From assembly GCA_009782615.1 (NCBI GenBank), contig WRIS01000001.1, positions 62,001 through 126,000 on the forward strand: a stretch of DNA of 64,000 bases. Direction: 5' to 3'. The notes beneath the pieces were generated by a model. That model was given only the letters and a program-made list of their open reading frames with translations. It made no database searches and had not been told where the DNA came from. This document shows positions 7,894 through 16,656 of this stretch, piece after piece. Position 1 is the stretch's first letter. The number at the start of each line of letters is the position of its first letter. This stretch comes from Eggerthellaceae bacterium. Its GTDB lineage: Bacteria; Actinomycetota; Coriobacteriia; Coriobacteriales; Eggerthellaceae. Made by a program: the position numbers and the translations under genes.

Positions 7894-10182
7894 ATGCGGC
7901 TTGCTTCAGTCATACTTGACATTCCAACACAGTCGCTCGATACCGCTTATTCTTACCTTGCCGATGACGACCTGGTAGACCTTGAGGTCGGCTGTGCTGT
8001 TGCGGTGCCTTTTGGGGGACGGCTTGCAATCGGGTATGTAATTGCTTTGGCAGAATTCGTAGCTGATGAAGAAGGCACTCCCCGCATCGACCCTGCCAAA
8101 CTAAAGTCTATTCAGCAGGTATTATCCCATTCCTATTTTGATGAAGATGCCGCCGCGTGCGCACAGTTTCTCTCTGAAAGCTATATCGCCCCGCTGAGTT
8201 CTTGCGTGCGTCTTTTCACCCCTCCTGGTGGCGTTCCCCGCATGGTACGCCGCGGGAATTGGTGGCAGATAGAAGAACCGACAATTGGACCCGTTGATGA
8301 CAGATGGGTGTCGTTGGGGCAGGCAGCAGCTGATTTTGTGCCGAAGCAAAACGCCGTAAAGCAGCGGGGAATTATTGAAGCTTTGCAAGGCGGGGAATTA
8401 CGCCTTGCCGAATTGGCAGTGGAGTTCGGTTCGATTTCGGCAGTTTTGAAAACTTTGGTTTCGCAAGGAGTTGTCGAAATTGAGCGCAGGCGGCGTATGC
8501 GCGGCGGGGGAGAAGAGCCTGCTGTGGCATTTTCGCCCACCGCGAAACCCGCGCTTACGGCAGGACAAAAAAGCGCACTTGACGTTATCAGTTCTGCGCA
8601 AGAACGCGCTTGCGGAGAAGTGGTGTTGGTCGACGGAGTAACGGGTTCAGGCAAAACGGAAGTCTATCTTCAGGCGATTGAAAAGGCTCTTGGCAAGGGT
8701 CAAGGTGCCATTGTGCTCGTTCCTGAAATTTCACTGACTCCGCAAACGGTTGCGCGTTTTCGCGGGCGTTTTGGAGATGCGGTTGCGGTTATGCATTCTC
8801 GGATGAGCCAAGGCGAGCGCTATGACCAGTGGGATTGCATTCGCAGCGGCAAAGCGCGGGTGGTGGTCGGAGCGCGCAGTGCCCTGTTCGTGCCGATTTC
8901 TTCGCTTGGTCTTATCATCATTGACGAAGAACATGAAGGTTCGTACAAACAGGACTCGGCACCTCGGTATGTTTCTCGCGATGTAGCCGCTTGGATGGTT
9001 GCTCAAAAACAAGCGACGCTCGTTTTGGGTTCTGCCACGCCTTCAATCGAGACACTGTATCGCTGCGAGCACGTAAAAGGTTGGCAGCGGGTTGTTTTGC
9101 CCGACAGGGTGAATGGGCGGGCGATGCCCCACATCGAAATTGTCGACATGGCACGCGAATTCGGCAGCGGGCACCGTTCGATGTTTTCGCGCACGCTTAC
9201 AAAAGCCTTGTTTGAGGCCGTTGATGCGGGGCGCAAAGCGGTGCTCTTGCTCAATCAGCGCGGGTTTGCCCGCTTTGTGCTCTGCCGCAATTGCGGTTAT
9301 GTGCCCCAATGCCCTTCGTGTTCGCTTTCGCTTACCTATCACGAGCGGGGAGGAATGTTGGTGTGCCATCATTGCGGCTATAAGGAAGTGCTGATGGCGC
9401 AGTGCCCCGAATGTGGGAGCCCTTATCTCAAGAAGTTCGGTGCGGGGACGCAGCGGGTTGAAGCTGAACTGGTGGCGTTGCTTGAGGGTAGGGATGCAAA
9501 AATCGTGCGCATGGATGCCGATACTACAACGGCGAAGGGCGCTCATCAAAAACTCTTAGAAGAATTTGGTGGCGCTTCGGCGGCGGTGTTATTGGGGACG
9601 CAGATGATTGCGAAAGGGCTTGACTTTGATGACGTGGTTTTAGTGGGCGTTATCAATGCCGACACCATGTTGCGCCTTCCCGATTTTAGAAGTAACGAAC
9701 GCACCTTCAATCTCATCGAGCAAGTTGCAGGGCGGGCGGGGCGCGCCGAACTTGCGGGGCGGGTTTTAGTGCAGACGTATGAAGCTGATGCTGGTGCCAT
9801 TCGTGCGGCGGCAAGCTATAACCGCGAGGCGTTTTTAACCGAAGAGCTTTCGAAGCGCCAAGCGCTGGGGTATCCTCCGTTTGTTCGGTTGGCGAATATC
9901 TTGATTTGGGGCAAGAATGAAGAAGAGGTCAAAGAGGTGGCAGAAGGGATTTTTGCCGATATCGAAAAGCTGATTTTTGATGTTGCGGGGCAAAAATGGG
10001 TTTGCTTCGGTGCCGTGCCGTGTGTGCTTGCAAAGCTGCGGGAAACGTATCGGTATCATATTGTCCTAAAAGCACCTGTTGAGGATGATATTGCGGCTGT
10101 TCTGGGCCCGCTTTTTCGGCGGCGCAAGGCTCACAAAACTGTCAACGTAGCGGTTGACATTGACCCCGACGACTTGTTGTAA
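7894..10182 (+). CDS. priA: Primosomal protein N' (replication restart helicase)
   Basis: A 762-residue superfamily 2 DNA helicase that recognises stalled forks and reloads the replisome. It shows the PriA N-terminal DNA-binding region (SVILDIPTQSLDTAYSYL), Walker A (VTGSGKTEVYL, about residues 248-258), DEEH box (IIIDEEHEGSYKQ), and the zinc-binding insertion with CRNCGYVPQCPSC and CHHCG...CPECG (about 465-515). Motifs V and VI follow (GTQMIAKGLDFDDV; EQVAGRAGRAE). All eight zinc cysteines are present, so the protein appears fully functional. Length matches the family. It follows metK by 18 bp; a 148-bp gap separates it from the sigma factor. Confidence 0.95.
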   Translation: MRLASVILDIPTQSLDTAYSYLADDDLVDLEVGCAVAVPFGGRLAIGYVIALAEFVADEEGTPRIDPAKLKSIQQVLSHSYFDEDAAACAQFLSESYIAPLSSCVRLFTPPGGVPRMVRRGNWWQIEEPTIGPVDDRWVSLGQAAADFVPKQNAVKQRGIIEALQGGELRLAELAVEFGSISAVLKTLVSQGVVEIERRRRMRGGGEEPAVAFSPTAKPALTAGQKSALDVISSAQERACGEVVLVDGVTGSGKTEVYLQAIEKALGKGQGAIVLVPEISLTPQTVARFRGRFGDAVAVMHSRMSQGERYDQWDCIRSGKARVVVGARSALFVPISSLGLIIIDEEHEGSYKQDSAPRYVSRDVAAWMVAQKQATLVLGSATPSIETLYRCEHVKGWQRVVLPDRVNGRAMPHIEIVDMAREFGSGHRSMFSRTLTKALFEAVDAGRKAVLLLNQRGFARFVLCRNCGYVPQCPSCSLSLTYHERGGMLVCHHCGYKEVLMAQCPECGSPYLKKFGAGTQRVEAELVALLEGRDAKIVRMDADTTTAKGAHQKLLEEFGGASAAVLLGTQMIAKGLDFDDVVLVGVINADTMLRLPDFRSNERTFNLIEQVAGRAGRAELAGRVLVQTYEADAGAIRAAASYNREAFLTEELSKRQALGYPPFVRLANILIWGKNEEEVKEVAEGIFADIEKLIFDVAGQKWVCFGAVPCVLAKLRETYRYHIVLKAPVEDDIAAVLGPLFRRRKAHKTVNVAVDIDPDDLL

Positions 10183-10330
10183 GTCTTATGATTTGTGCTA
10201 AGATGAAATGCACTTATTGGGTGGTGTTTTTTAGCTGAAGCGTCTATATATGGTATATTACTTGGATGCATTTTTTCATTCCCTCGCGCTATGCTGAGAG
10301 CGAACTGGGCTTCTGAGAAAGGAAGACTAC

Positions 10331-11593
10331 GTGGCGATAGTTTCTGATGATAATCTTGAAAATCTTCCTGAGGACGAAAATAAAGAAAGTGAAGTTTTGC
10401 CTGAAGAGCAAAACTTACTTGACGACGAGGACGTTGATGACGTAGACGATGACGACCTCGATGTGGAACCGCCTGCCGAGCCTGCTGAAGACGCGGCGAG
10501 CGATTCCCTTGATGACGAAAAAATTGACCCTAACCTAAGTGATGAAGAACTTCTGGAAGGAATTCCTGAAGAAGAACTCAAGGCAACCGTCGATATCCAG
10601 CTTCCTCGGGTTGGCGGGAAAAGCAAGGCAAAAACACGCAAGCGCGCAACCGATACTTCGGTAACCATGCTGACGGGGGATCCCGTGCGCATGTATTTGA
10701 AGGAAATCGGCAAGGTGCCGCTGCTGACTGCTTCAGAAGAAATCGACCTTGCTATGAAGATTGAGGCAGGGGTTGACGCGATTGAGCAACTGGATGCGGC
10801 GCACGAAGAAGGTGTCGAACTTGAGCGGCGGGAAAAGCGCCGTTTAAGCCGCATCGAACAAGTCGGGCTGGACGCAAAACAGCAGCTGATTGAAGCAAAT
10901 CTTCGCTTGGTGGTATCCATTGCCAAGCGCTATGTGGGGCGTGGTATGCTTTTCCTTGATTTGATTCAGGAAGGCAATTTGGGGCTTATTCGTGCGGTTG
11001 AAAAGTTCGACTATACAAAAGGCTTCAAGTTTTCCACGTATGCAACCTGGTGGATTCGCCAGGCTATCACCCGTGCCATTGCCGATCAGGCGCGCACTAT
11101 CCGCATTCCTGTGCATATGGTAGAAACCATCAACAAATTGGTACGCATCCAGCGCCAGCTTCTCCAGGAATTCGGGCGTGAGCCTACGCCCGAAGAAATT
11201 GGGCAGGAAATGGGACTTTCTGCAGAACGGGTGCGTGAAATACAGAAAATTTCGCAAGAACCCGTGAGCTTGGAAACGCCTATCGGCGAAGAAGAAGACA
11301 GCCAGTTAGGCGACTTTATCGAAGACGATGCAGCCGTGGTTCCCCCTGACGCGGCGAGTTTTTCCATGTTGCAAGAACAGCTTGCAAAGGTGCTTGAAGG
11401 TCTTGCGGAACGTGAACGCAAGGTTATTTCGTTGCGCTTTGGTCTTGAGGACGGGCACCCGCGCACGCTTGAAGAAGTCGGACGTGAATTTGGTGTCACG
11501 CGCGAGCGTATTCGTCAAATTGAAAGCAAGACTTTGGCGAAGCTGCGCCATCCTTCGCGTTCTTCGAAATTGAAGGATTATCTGGAAGATTAG
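10331..11593 (+). CDS. rpoD: RNA polymerase primary sigma factor (sigma-70/SigA)
   Basis: Directs core RNA polymerase to housekeeping promoters. A GTG start lies after AAGGAAG. The first ~95 residues are extremely acidic (runs of Asp and Glu), then a short basic stretch ([14 protein letters not shown]) leads into region 1.2 ([21 protein letters not shown]). Region 2 contains [17 protein letters not shown], and region 4 ends with [20 protein letters not shown], the classic -35 helix-turn-helix. At 420 residues it lacks the long non-conserved insertion of E. coli RpoD, as is usual in Gram-positives. Presence of this group 1 factor fits the TATAAT/TATACT -10 elements seen elsewhere in the window. 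Confidence 0.95.
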   Translation: MAIVSDDNLENLPEDENKESEVLPEEQNLLDDEDVDDVDDDDLDVEPPAEPAEDAASDSLDDEKIDPNLSDEELLEGIPEEELKATVDIQLPRVGGKSKAKTRKRATDTSVTMLTGDPVRMYLKEIGKVPLLTASEEIDLAMKIEAGVDAIEQLDAAHEEGVELERREKRRLSRIEQVGLDAKQQLIEANLRLVVSIAKRYVGRGMLFLDLIQEGNLGLIRAVEKFDYTKGFKFSTYATWWIRQAITRAIADQARTIRIPVHMVETINKLVRIQRQLLQEFGREPTPEEIGQEMGLSAERVREIQKISQEPVSLETPIGEEEDSQLGDFIEDDAAVVPPDAASFSMLQEQLAKVLEGLAERERKVISLRFGLEDGHPRTLEEVGREFGVTRERIRQIESKTLAKLRHPSRSSKLKDYLED

Positions 11594-11623
11594 TTTGATG
11601 GAATTTGACAGGACGCGAGAGCG

Positions 11624-14071
11624 GTGAGCGAAACATACGAATTTTTTGCACGCTGTGCGAGTGGTCTTGAACCCTTACTTACTTCAGAACTGAAAACGTT
11701 TGGAGTTTCTCGTATACGCCCTCTGAAAGGGGGCGTTGCGTTTTTTGGCGACCTTGCTGCTGCGTATCGCACCTGTCTTTGGTCGCGTGTTGCCTCCCGC
11801 GTGTTGTTGGTCTGCGCGCGCTTTGATGCACCCGATGCAGAAGCGCTTTATGAAGGTGTTCGCTCGATTGATTGGGCGCGCCACATTGCCCCCGATACAA
11901 CCATTGCGGTAACAGCGCTGGGGGTAACCGAAGCGCTGCGCAACACCCAATTTAGTGCTGTCAAAACAAAAGATGCAATTTGTGATCAGTTGCGAGAGTC
12001 GCGCGGAAAGCGCCCCGATGTGCAACCGCAAAGACCGAACGTTTCGATTGTCGTTTCTTTGCGGGGTGCGGGTGGTGCTGCGGGTGGCGCTGCGGGTGGT
12101 GCGAAGGGTGCAAAAGGCGGCGCAAGAGGCAACGCAAAAGGCAGCGCAAAGGCAAGCATTTCAATTGACTTGAGTGGAGAGCCGCTGCATCGGCGGGGTT
12201 ATCGGGAGCAGGGAAAGCAGGTAACAGCGCCGCTGAAAGAAGCCCTGGCAGCAGGGATTGTGCTTGACAGCGGATGGGCTGCATTGGCTGCGGATGCGGC
12301 GAGTGAAGCAACTAAAGATTCGCAATCCCTCAAGAATCTGTGTTTCGTCGACCCCATGTGTGGGAGTGGCACGCTGGTAATCGAAGCTGCAATGATTGCT
12401 GCTGACAAAGCACCAGGAATTGCGCGTGATTATTGGGGCTTTGAGGGCTGGGCAGGACACGACCAAGATTTGTGGGAAAGCCTTATCGACGAAGCTGACG
12501 CGCGCCTGGCGCAAGGTTTAGAACAAATGCCGCGCATTGTAGGCTGTGATATCGACGCTTCTTCTGTCGCACTTGCTAAGGCGAACGCAAAACGTGCAGG
12601 ATTGGCAGGGCAGGTGGAATTTTTCGTGCACGACGTTGCGCGTTTTGGCGAACTGGTGGCAGACGTGCCTAAAGGACTCATTGTGACCAATCCACCTTAC
12701 GGCGAGCGCCTCTCTTCGCGCGATGCTTTGACTCCCTTGTATGCGCGCTTAGCACAAGGACTTGAAAATCTTACATCCGACTGGAGGCTTTCCGTTATCA
12801 CTCCCGATGAATCAATCGACAGAGCACTCGGCTATCAGCCCCATGCGAAAACAGAACTTTTCAACGGCTCTATCAAAACAACCCTGCGTCACTATCGTCT
12901 TGGCAAAGAAAACCGTGCTACCGTGGCTCTTCCCGACGCAAAAACAGGGGAGTCGCACACGGTTTCCGTACTGGAAAAAAATAGCGAACAGTTTGCCGCG
13001 CGGCTTAAAAAAGTTGCGGCATTGCGCAGAAAATGGGCACGGCGCACGGGCGTGTCAAGCTATCGCATTTATGATGCCGACCTTCCCGATTACGCGGTTG
13101 CGATTGATTGTTTTGAGGGAGTCGGCCCTTCCGCTGGAAAAACCTACCTCACCATCACCGAATATGCCCCGCCCAAAACGGTTGACGAAGATCGCGCTCG
13201 CCGACGCTTTGATGATGTGTTAACTATTGTGCCTCGTGTTTTGGAAGTGCCCGCAGAGCAAGTATTTTCAAAGCGAAGAGTGCGCGACAAAGGAGGCGGG
13301 CAGTATCGCGAAGGGCAGGGAAGCGCCTATCACGCATGCATCGAAGAGGGTGGCTATCGTTTTGAGGTCGACTTTGGTGCGCGTCTCGATACGGGAATTT
13401 TCCTTGACCATCGGCTTACACGGGCTTTGGTGAGCGAAAAGGCAAAGGGTGGGCGCTTTTTGAACCTGTTCGCCTACACAGGAACTGCAAGCGTGTATGC
13501 AGCAGGTGGCGGTGCACAAACAACGACAACAATCGACCTTTCGCAAACCTATCTTGCGTGGGCGAAACGCAATATGAAACTCAATGGGTTTTCGGGTGAT
13601 GAGCACCAATTTATTCGCGCTGATGTGGCACAGTGGCTCGATGTTCAGGCGACTGTAGGCGAGACCTTCGACCTTGTTTTCGTCGACCCGCCAACCTTTT
13701 CAAATTCAAAAGCGATGGGGGATGTCACGTGGAGCGTTCAGCGCGACCATGTAGCTTTGCTCGAGCGCGTCGCTCGCGTGTTGAGCGTGGATGGCAGTGC
13801 GATATTTTCTTGCAATTTGCGAAACTTCAAGCCCGATGTTGAGGCTCTGGCGGCGCGTGGCATTGAGTTGGTTGACATCACCGCCCAAACTATTCCCGAG
13901 GATTTCAAGCGCAGCCCCAAAATCCACCACTGCTATATCGTGAAAAGGAAAGATGATTTTGTACCGAACTCTGGTCTTCAAGAGACGATTCTTGAAGCAA
14001 AGGTGGGCAAAAATCTTTCCCAACCGATGGAGTTAGACAAGGCAATGCAGCACTTGGATGAATTGGGTTAG
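11624..14071 (+). CDS. rlmKL: Bifunctional 23S rRNA methyltransferase RlmKL
   Basis: An 815-residue fusion of the m2G2445 methyltransferase RlmL (N-terminal) and the m7G2069 methyltransferase RlmK (C-terminal) that modify 23S rRNA helix 74. The THUMP domain is near residues 45-140. RlmL motifs are FVDPMCGSGTLVIEAAMIA (about 240-260) and IVTNPPYGERL (about 350). The RlmK half has FLNLFAYTGTASVYAA (about 610) and VDPPTFSNS (about 688). A Gly/Ala/Lys-rich low-complexity insert occupies residues 147-178, within or just after THUMP, and is not part of the usual family. GTG start, 30 bp after rpoD. The two-domain form is best known from proteobacteria, so its presence here is worth noting. Confidence 0.9.
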   Translation: MSETYEFFARCASGLEPLLTSELKTFGVSRIRPLKGGVAFFGDLAAAYRTCLWSRVASRVLLVCARFDAPDAEALYEGVRSIDWARHIAPDTTIAVTALGVTEALRNTQFSAVKTKDAICDQLRESRGKRPDVQPQRPNVSIVVSLRGAGGAAGGAAGGAKGAKGGARGNAKGSAKASISIDLSGEPLHRRGYREQGKQVTAPLKEALAAGIVLDSGWAALAADAASEATKDSQSLKNLCFVDPMCGSGTLVIEAAMIAADKAPGIARDYWGFEGWAGHDQDLWESLIDEADARLAQGLEQMPRIVGCDIDASSVALAKANAKRAGLAGQVEFFVHDVARFGELVADVPKGLIVTNPPYGERLSSRDALTPLYARLAQGLENLTSDWRLSVITPDESIDRALGYQPHAKTELFNGSIKTTLRHYRLGKENRATVALPDAKTGESHTVSVLEKNSEQFAARLKKVAALRRKWARRTGVSSYRIYDADLPDYAVAIDCFEGVGPSAGKTYLTITEYAPPKTVDEDRARRRFDDVLTIVPRVLEVPAEQVFSKRRVRDKGGGQYREGQGSAYHACIEEGGYRFEVDFGARLDTGIFLDHRLTRALVSEKAKGGRFLNLFAYTGTASVYAAGGGAQTTTTIDLSQTYLAWAKRNMKLNGFSGDEHQFIRADVAQWLDVQATVGETFDLVFVDPPTFSNSKAMGDVTWSVQRDHVALLERVARVLSVDGSAIFSCNLRNFKPDVEALAARGIELVDITAQTIPEDFKRSPKIHHCYIVKRKDDFVPNSGLQETILEAKVGKNLSQPMELDKAMQHLDELG

Positions 14072-14094
14072 CTGGCAGAGAAAGGAAGTCGGTT

Positions 14095-14928
14095 ATGCCT
14101 TTGAAGGCAGCATATATCCTTCCGCATCCTCCTTTAGCCGTGCGAGAAATCGGGCTGGGAGACGAACGGAAAATCGAAAAAACTCTCGAAGCATGTGGAA
14201 AAGTAGCGCGCCGTATTGCCTCCCTTGCGCCCGACACCATTTTAATTATTAGTCCTCATGCAGCGTATTATGCTGATTGGATTTATATAGCAGAAGGCAC
14301 CAGTGCTCAGGGCAGCTTTGCTCAGTTTGGAGCGCCACTCAATTCTTTCAGGGTACACTATGACACCGATTTTGTTGAAGCGCTTGTTGTGGAAGCAGAG
14401 GCACAAGCTGTGTCGGCGGGTTGTGTATCGGGCGCCGCTCGCCCGCTTGACCATGGGGTAATGGTGCCTTTGTATTTGATTGAAGAGGAATATGCGCTCG
14501 CCTCTTCGCGCTTTGTTGTTATTGGCGGATCGGGGCTTGCCCCAGAAGAACTGATTGCTTTTGGGCGCTGTATTGCCCGTGTTGCTGAAAAGAGCGCAAA
14601 GGACATCGTTCTTGTTGCAAGCGGAGACCTTTCCCATAAGTTGAAAGCAGACGGGCCTTACGGCTTTGACCCAGCAGGACCTCTTTTCGATGAGGCGTTC
14701 GGTAGGGTGGTGTGCTCAGGAAAACCGCTCGACTTTGCAAGTCTTGATAAAGACCTGTGCGAAGATGCCGCCGAATGCGGGCTTTCGGGTTTCACTATGC
14801 TGGCAGGGGCGATTGAGGAAACAGCAAAGCTTAGTGGTGATGAATTTTCTTCCGAACTACTTTCTTTGGAAGGGCCATTCGGAGTAGGATACGGGGTAGC
14901 TGCTTTCGAAAGAAAAAAGGGGGAATAG
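14095..14928 (+). CDS. AmmeMemoRadiSam system LigB/Memo-like protein
   Basis: A 277-residue protein related to class III extradiol dioxygenases (LigB) and Memo. Conserved features are the metal-type histidines in [21 protein letters not shown] and [14 protein letters not shown], and the [10 protein letters not shown] segment near residue 180. Whether it is an active oxygenase is unknown; many relatives of this system occur in anaerobes. In many genomes this domain is fused to AMMECR1; here the AMMECR1 gene is separate and starts 2 bp after the stop. AAAGGAAG supports the ATG. Together with the next two genes it forms the conserved AmmeMemoRadiSam trio, whose biochemical role remains unsettled. 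Confidence 0.85.
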   Translation: MPLKAAYILPHPPLAVREIGLGDERKIEKTLEACGKVARRIASLAPDTILIISPHAAYYADWIYIAEGTSAQGSFAQFGAPLNSFRVHYDTDFVEALVVEAEAQAVSAGCVSGAARPLDHGVMVPLYLIEEEYALASSRFVVIGGSGLAPEELIAFGRCIARVAEKSAKDIVLVASGDLSHKLKADGPYGFDPAGPLFDEAFGRVVCSGKPLDFASLDKDLCEDAAECGLSGFTMLAGAIEETAKLSGDEFSSELLSLEGPFGVGYGVAAFERKKGE

Positions 14929-14930
14929 GT

Positions 14931-15476
14931 ATGACCGATGCGTCAAACAGTCATGGCATGAGTGCTGCACCTGACGCTTTAGTAAGCCTTGCACGCGAAA
15001 CGATTGAGCGCTTTGTGCGCGAGGGAAAGCTGTTGTTGACTCCCAAACTTCCCGATGATTTGCCGCAGCAAGCGGGTTGTTTTGTGTCTATCCACCTTGC
15101 TTCAAGTGGTGACCTAAGGGGTTGCATCGGGACGATTGAACCCACGCGCAAAAGCCTTGCCGAAGAAGTGATTCACAACGCGATTGCCGCATCAACGCAA
15201 GACCCGCGCTTCCCAAAAATCGGGGTTGGTGAATTGGACAATCTTGCTATCAATGTCGATGTGCTTTTCCCCGCAGAACCAGCTTCGCTCGATGAACTTG
15301 ACCCGAAGCGCTACGGGGTTATTGTTTCCAAAGGTTTCAAGCGTGGATTGTTGCTTCCCGACCTTGAGGGGGTCGACACGGTCGAAGAACAACTGGCTAT
15401 CGCGTGTGCAAAAGCGGGCATCAATCCTGCGGGCGGGTTTGATGTCGAACGCTTTGAGGTGGTAAGGCATATCTAA
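14931..15476 (+). CDS. amrA: AMMECR1-domain protein (AmmeMemoRadiSam system protein A)
   Basis: A 181-residue single-domain protein. The family hallmark LRGCIGT appears as [20 protein letters not shown] (about 62-81), followed by [30 protein letters not shown] and the C-terminal [38 protein letters not shown]1 proteins are small cytoplasmic proteins of unknown activity, in bacteria found next to a LigB/Memo protein and a radical SAM enzyme, as here. The ATG is 2 bp after the upstream stop and follows a G-rich Shine-Dalgarno. The last codons overlap the probable AUA start of the radical SAM gene. Confidence 0.9.
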   Translation: MTDASNSHGMSAAPDALVSLARETIERFVREGKLLLTPKLPDDLPQQAGCFVSIHLASSGDLRGCIGTIEPTRKSLAEEVIHNAIAASTQDPRFPKIGVGELDNLAINVDVLFPAEPASLDELDPKRYGVIVSKGFKRGLLLPDLEGVDTVEEQLAIACAKAGINPAGGFDVERFEVVRHI

Positions 15477-16353
15477 GATAGCGACACTCGCCAACGCAGA
15501 AAACGGTGCGGAAGAAAGCCGCCGCTGTTCGATATGTCCCCATTGCTGTTCGCTTACCAAGGACACTTTGGGAATATGTGGCACCCGAACGCTGCAAAAC
15601 GGCAAGGTGGTAAGCTTAAGCTATGGTCAATCAACAGGGCTTTCCCTTGACCCAATAGAAAAGAAACCGCTCGCTCGCTTTCATCCAGGAGCAAAGATTC
15701 TTTCTTACGGTAGTTTTGGGTGCAACATGCGCTGCCCCTTCTGCCAAAACGCCAGTATCTCAACTCTACGTGCCGATGCTTCGCTACCCACAGAGTTCAT
15801 TTCACCTCAAGACTTGGTTGGGCGCGCACGCACGCTGAAGGCACAAGGCAATATTGGCATTGCGCTTACCTACAACGAGCCGTTCATTGCTTGGGAGCAC
15901 CTCTTGGATTGTGCGCGTGCTGCTCGTGAAGCCGACCTTTTAGTGGCAGTTGTCACGAATGGATACGTGAACCGTACTGCTTGGGAGACAGCCCTTCCCC
16001 TTATTGATGCTGCCAATATCGACTTAAAATGCTACACCGAAGAGGGCTATTCGAAACTCGGCACCCCTGGCGGTCTTGGCGTGGTGAAAGAATCGATTCG
16101 CTCCGCTCATGCAGCAGGGGTACACGTTGAAGTGACCACGCTTGTTGTCCCCGATTTTTCTGATAGGGAAGATGTATTCAGAGAAGAATGCGCGTGGCTT
16201 GCCAGCATAGATTGTGCAATTCCTTTGCACATCACACGCTTCTTTCCTTGCCATGAAGCCGCTCACAAACGGCCCACTTCAATCAAGGTGATGAACCGCT
16301 TCAAGCATATTGCAAAAGATTATCTTTCCCAAGTCTTTCTCGGCAACGTATAG
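15469..16353 (+). CDS. amrS: AmmeMemoRadiSam system radical SAM enzyme
   Basis: A radical SAM protein of about 294 residues. The SAM-cluster motif is [15 protein letters not shown]; family signatures [17 protein letters not shown] and [16 protein letters not shown] are intact. The family's N-terminal cysteine motif is present upstream as [10 protein letters not shown]...GICGTR (from about 15526). The first canonical in-frame start (TTG at 15568) would delete it. Upstream to the previous in-frame stop (15463-15465) there is no ATG, GTG, TTG or CTG. GAGGTG at 15456-15461 sits 7 bases before an ATA at 15469, overlapping the AMMECR1 stop by 8 bp. This is taken as the start, with uncertainty; another ATA is at 15478. 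Confidence 0.75.
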   Translation: MSKIATLANAENGAEESRRCSICPHCCSLTKDTLGICGTRTLQNGKVVSLSYGQSTGLSLDPIEKKPLARFHPGAKILSYGSFGCNMRCPFCQNASISTLRADASLPTEFISPQDLVGRARTLKAQGNIGIALTYNEPFIAWEHLLDCARAAREADLLVAVVTNGYVNRTAWETALPLIDAANIDLKCYTEEGYSKLGTPGGLGVVKESIRSAHAAGVHVEVTTLVVPDFSDREDVFREECAWLASIDCAIPLHITRFFPCHEAAHKRPTSIKVMNRFKHIAKDYLSQVFLGNV

Positions 16354-16445
16354 GTTTGCAGCAATTCGCCCTCTGCTTTGTCTGCCCAGCTGTGTCTGCG
16401 GGCTTTTCAATCTATCTTTCCAATACTTCAGATTTGAACAGGCAA
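16354..16445. other. Intergenic region before the phn operator
   Basis: Part of a 303-bp gene-free stretch between the radical SAM gene and phnD. This first section shows no open reading frame, tRNA or clear hairpin; the rest holds the operator array and a candidate -10 element described separately. Confidence 0.5.
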
Positions 16446-16517
16446 TTTAACGAAACTTTCACTTAGGTTTTACTGAGTTTTTCCTTCCCTTTAACTAAAT
16501 TTTGACATTTTCCTAAC
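16446..16517 (+). promoter_or_regulatory. Seven 11-bp-phased TTTNAC repeats, putative PhoP/PhoB-type operator
   Basis: Hexamers start at 16446 (TTTAAC), 16457 (TTTCAC), 16468 (TTTTAC), 16479 (TTTTCC), 16490 (TTTAAC), 16501 (TTTGAC) and 16512 (CCTAAC), each exactly 11 bp apart. Direct hexamers at 11-bp pitch are the known architecture of Pho boxes bound by OmpR-family regulators (PhoB in E. coli, PhoP in Bacillus, the latter with TTAACA-like sites). The array lies about 140 bp before phnD, whose operon is classically phosphate-starvation induced. A candidate -10 (TAGGAT, 16539-16544) begins 21 bp after the last hexamer, and no good -35 is seen, as expected for an activator-dependent promoter. 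The binding protein is inferred. Confidence 0.75.
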
Positions 16518-16656
16518 GAAAAGCAGACACAGGCTGCTTAGGATTTTTGATAGCGAATGGGCATTGCGGAATCGGTTTCTTTCCCCTCCTCTCGATTCCA
16601 AAATGCTGTTCGCTCTCAAGAAAAGACAGCTAAAATAAAGAGAAAGAGAAACAAAC

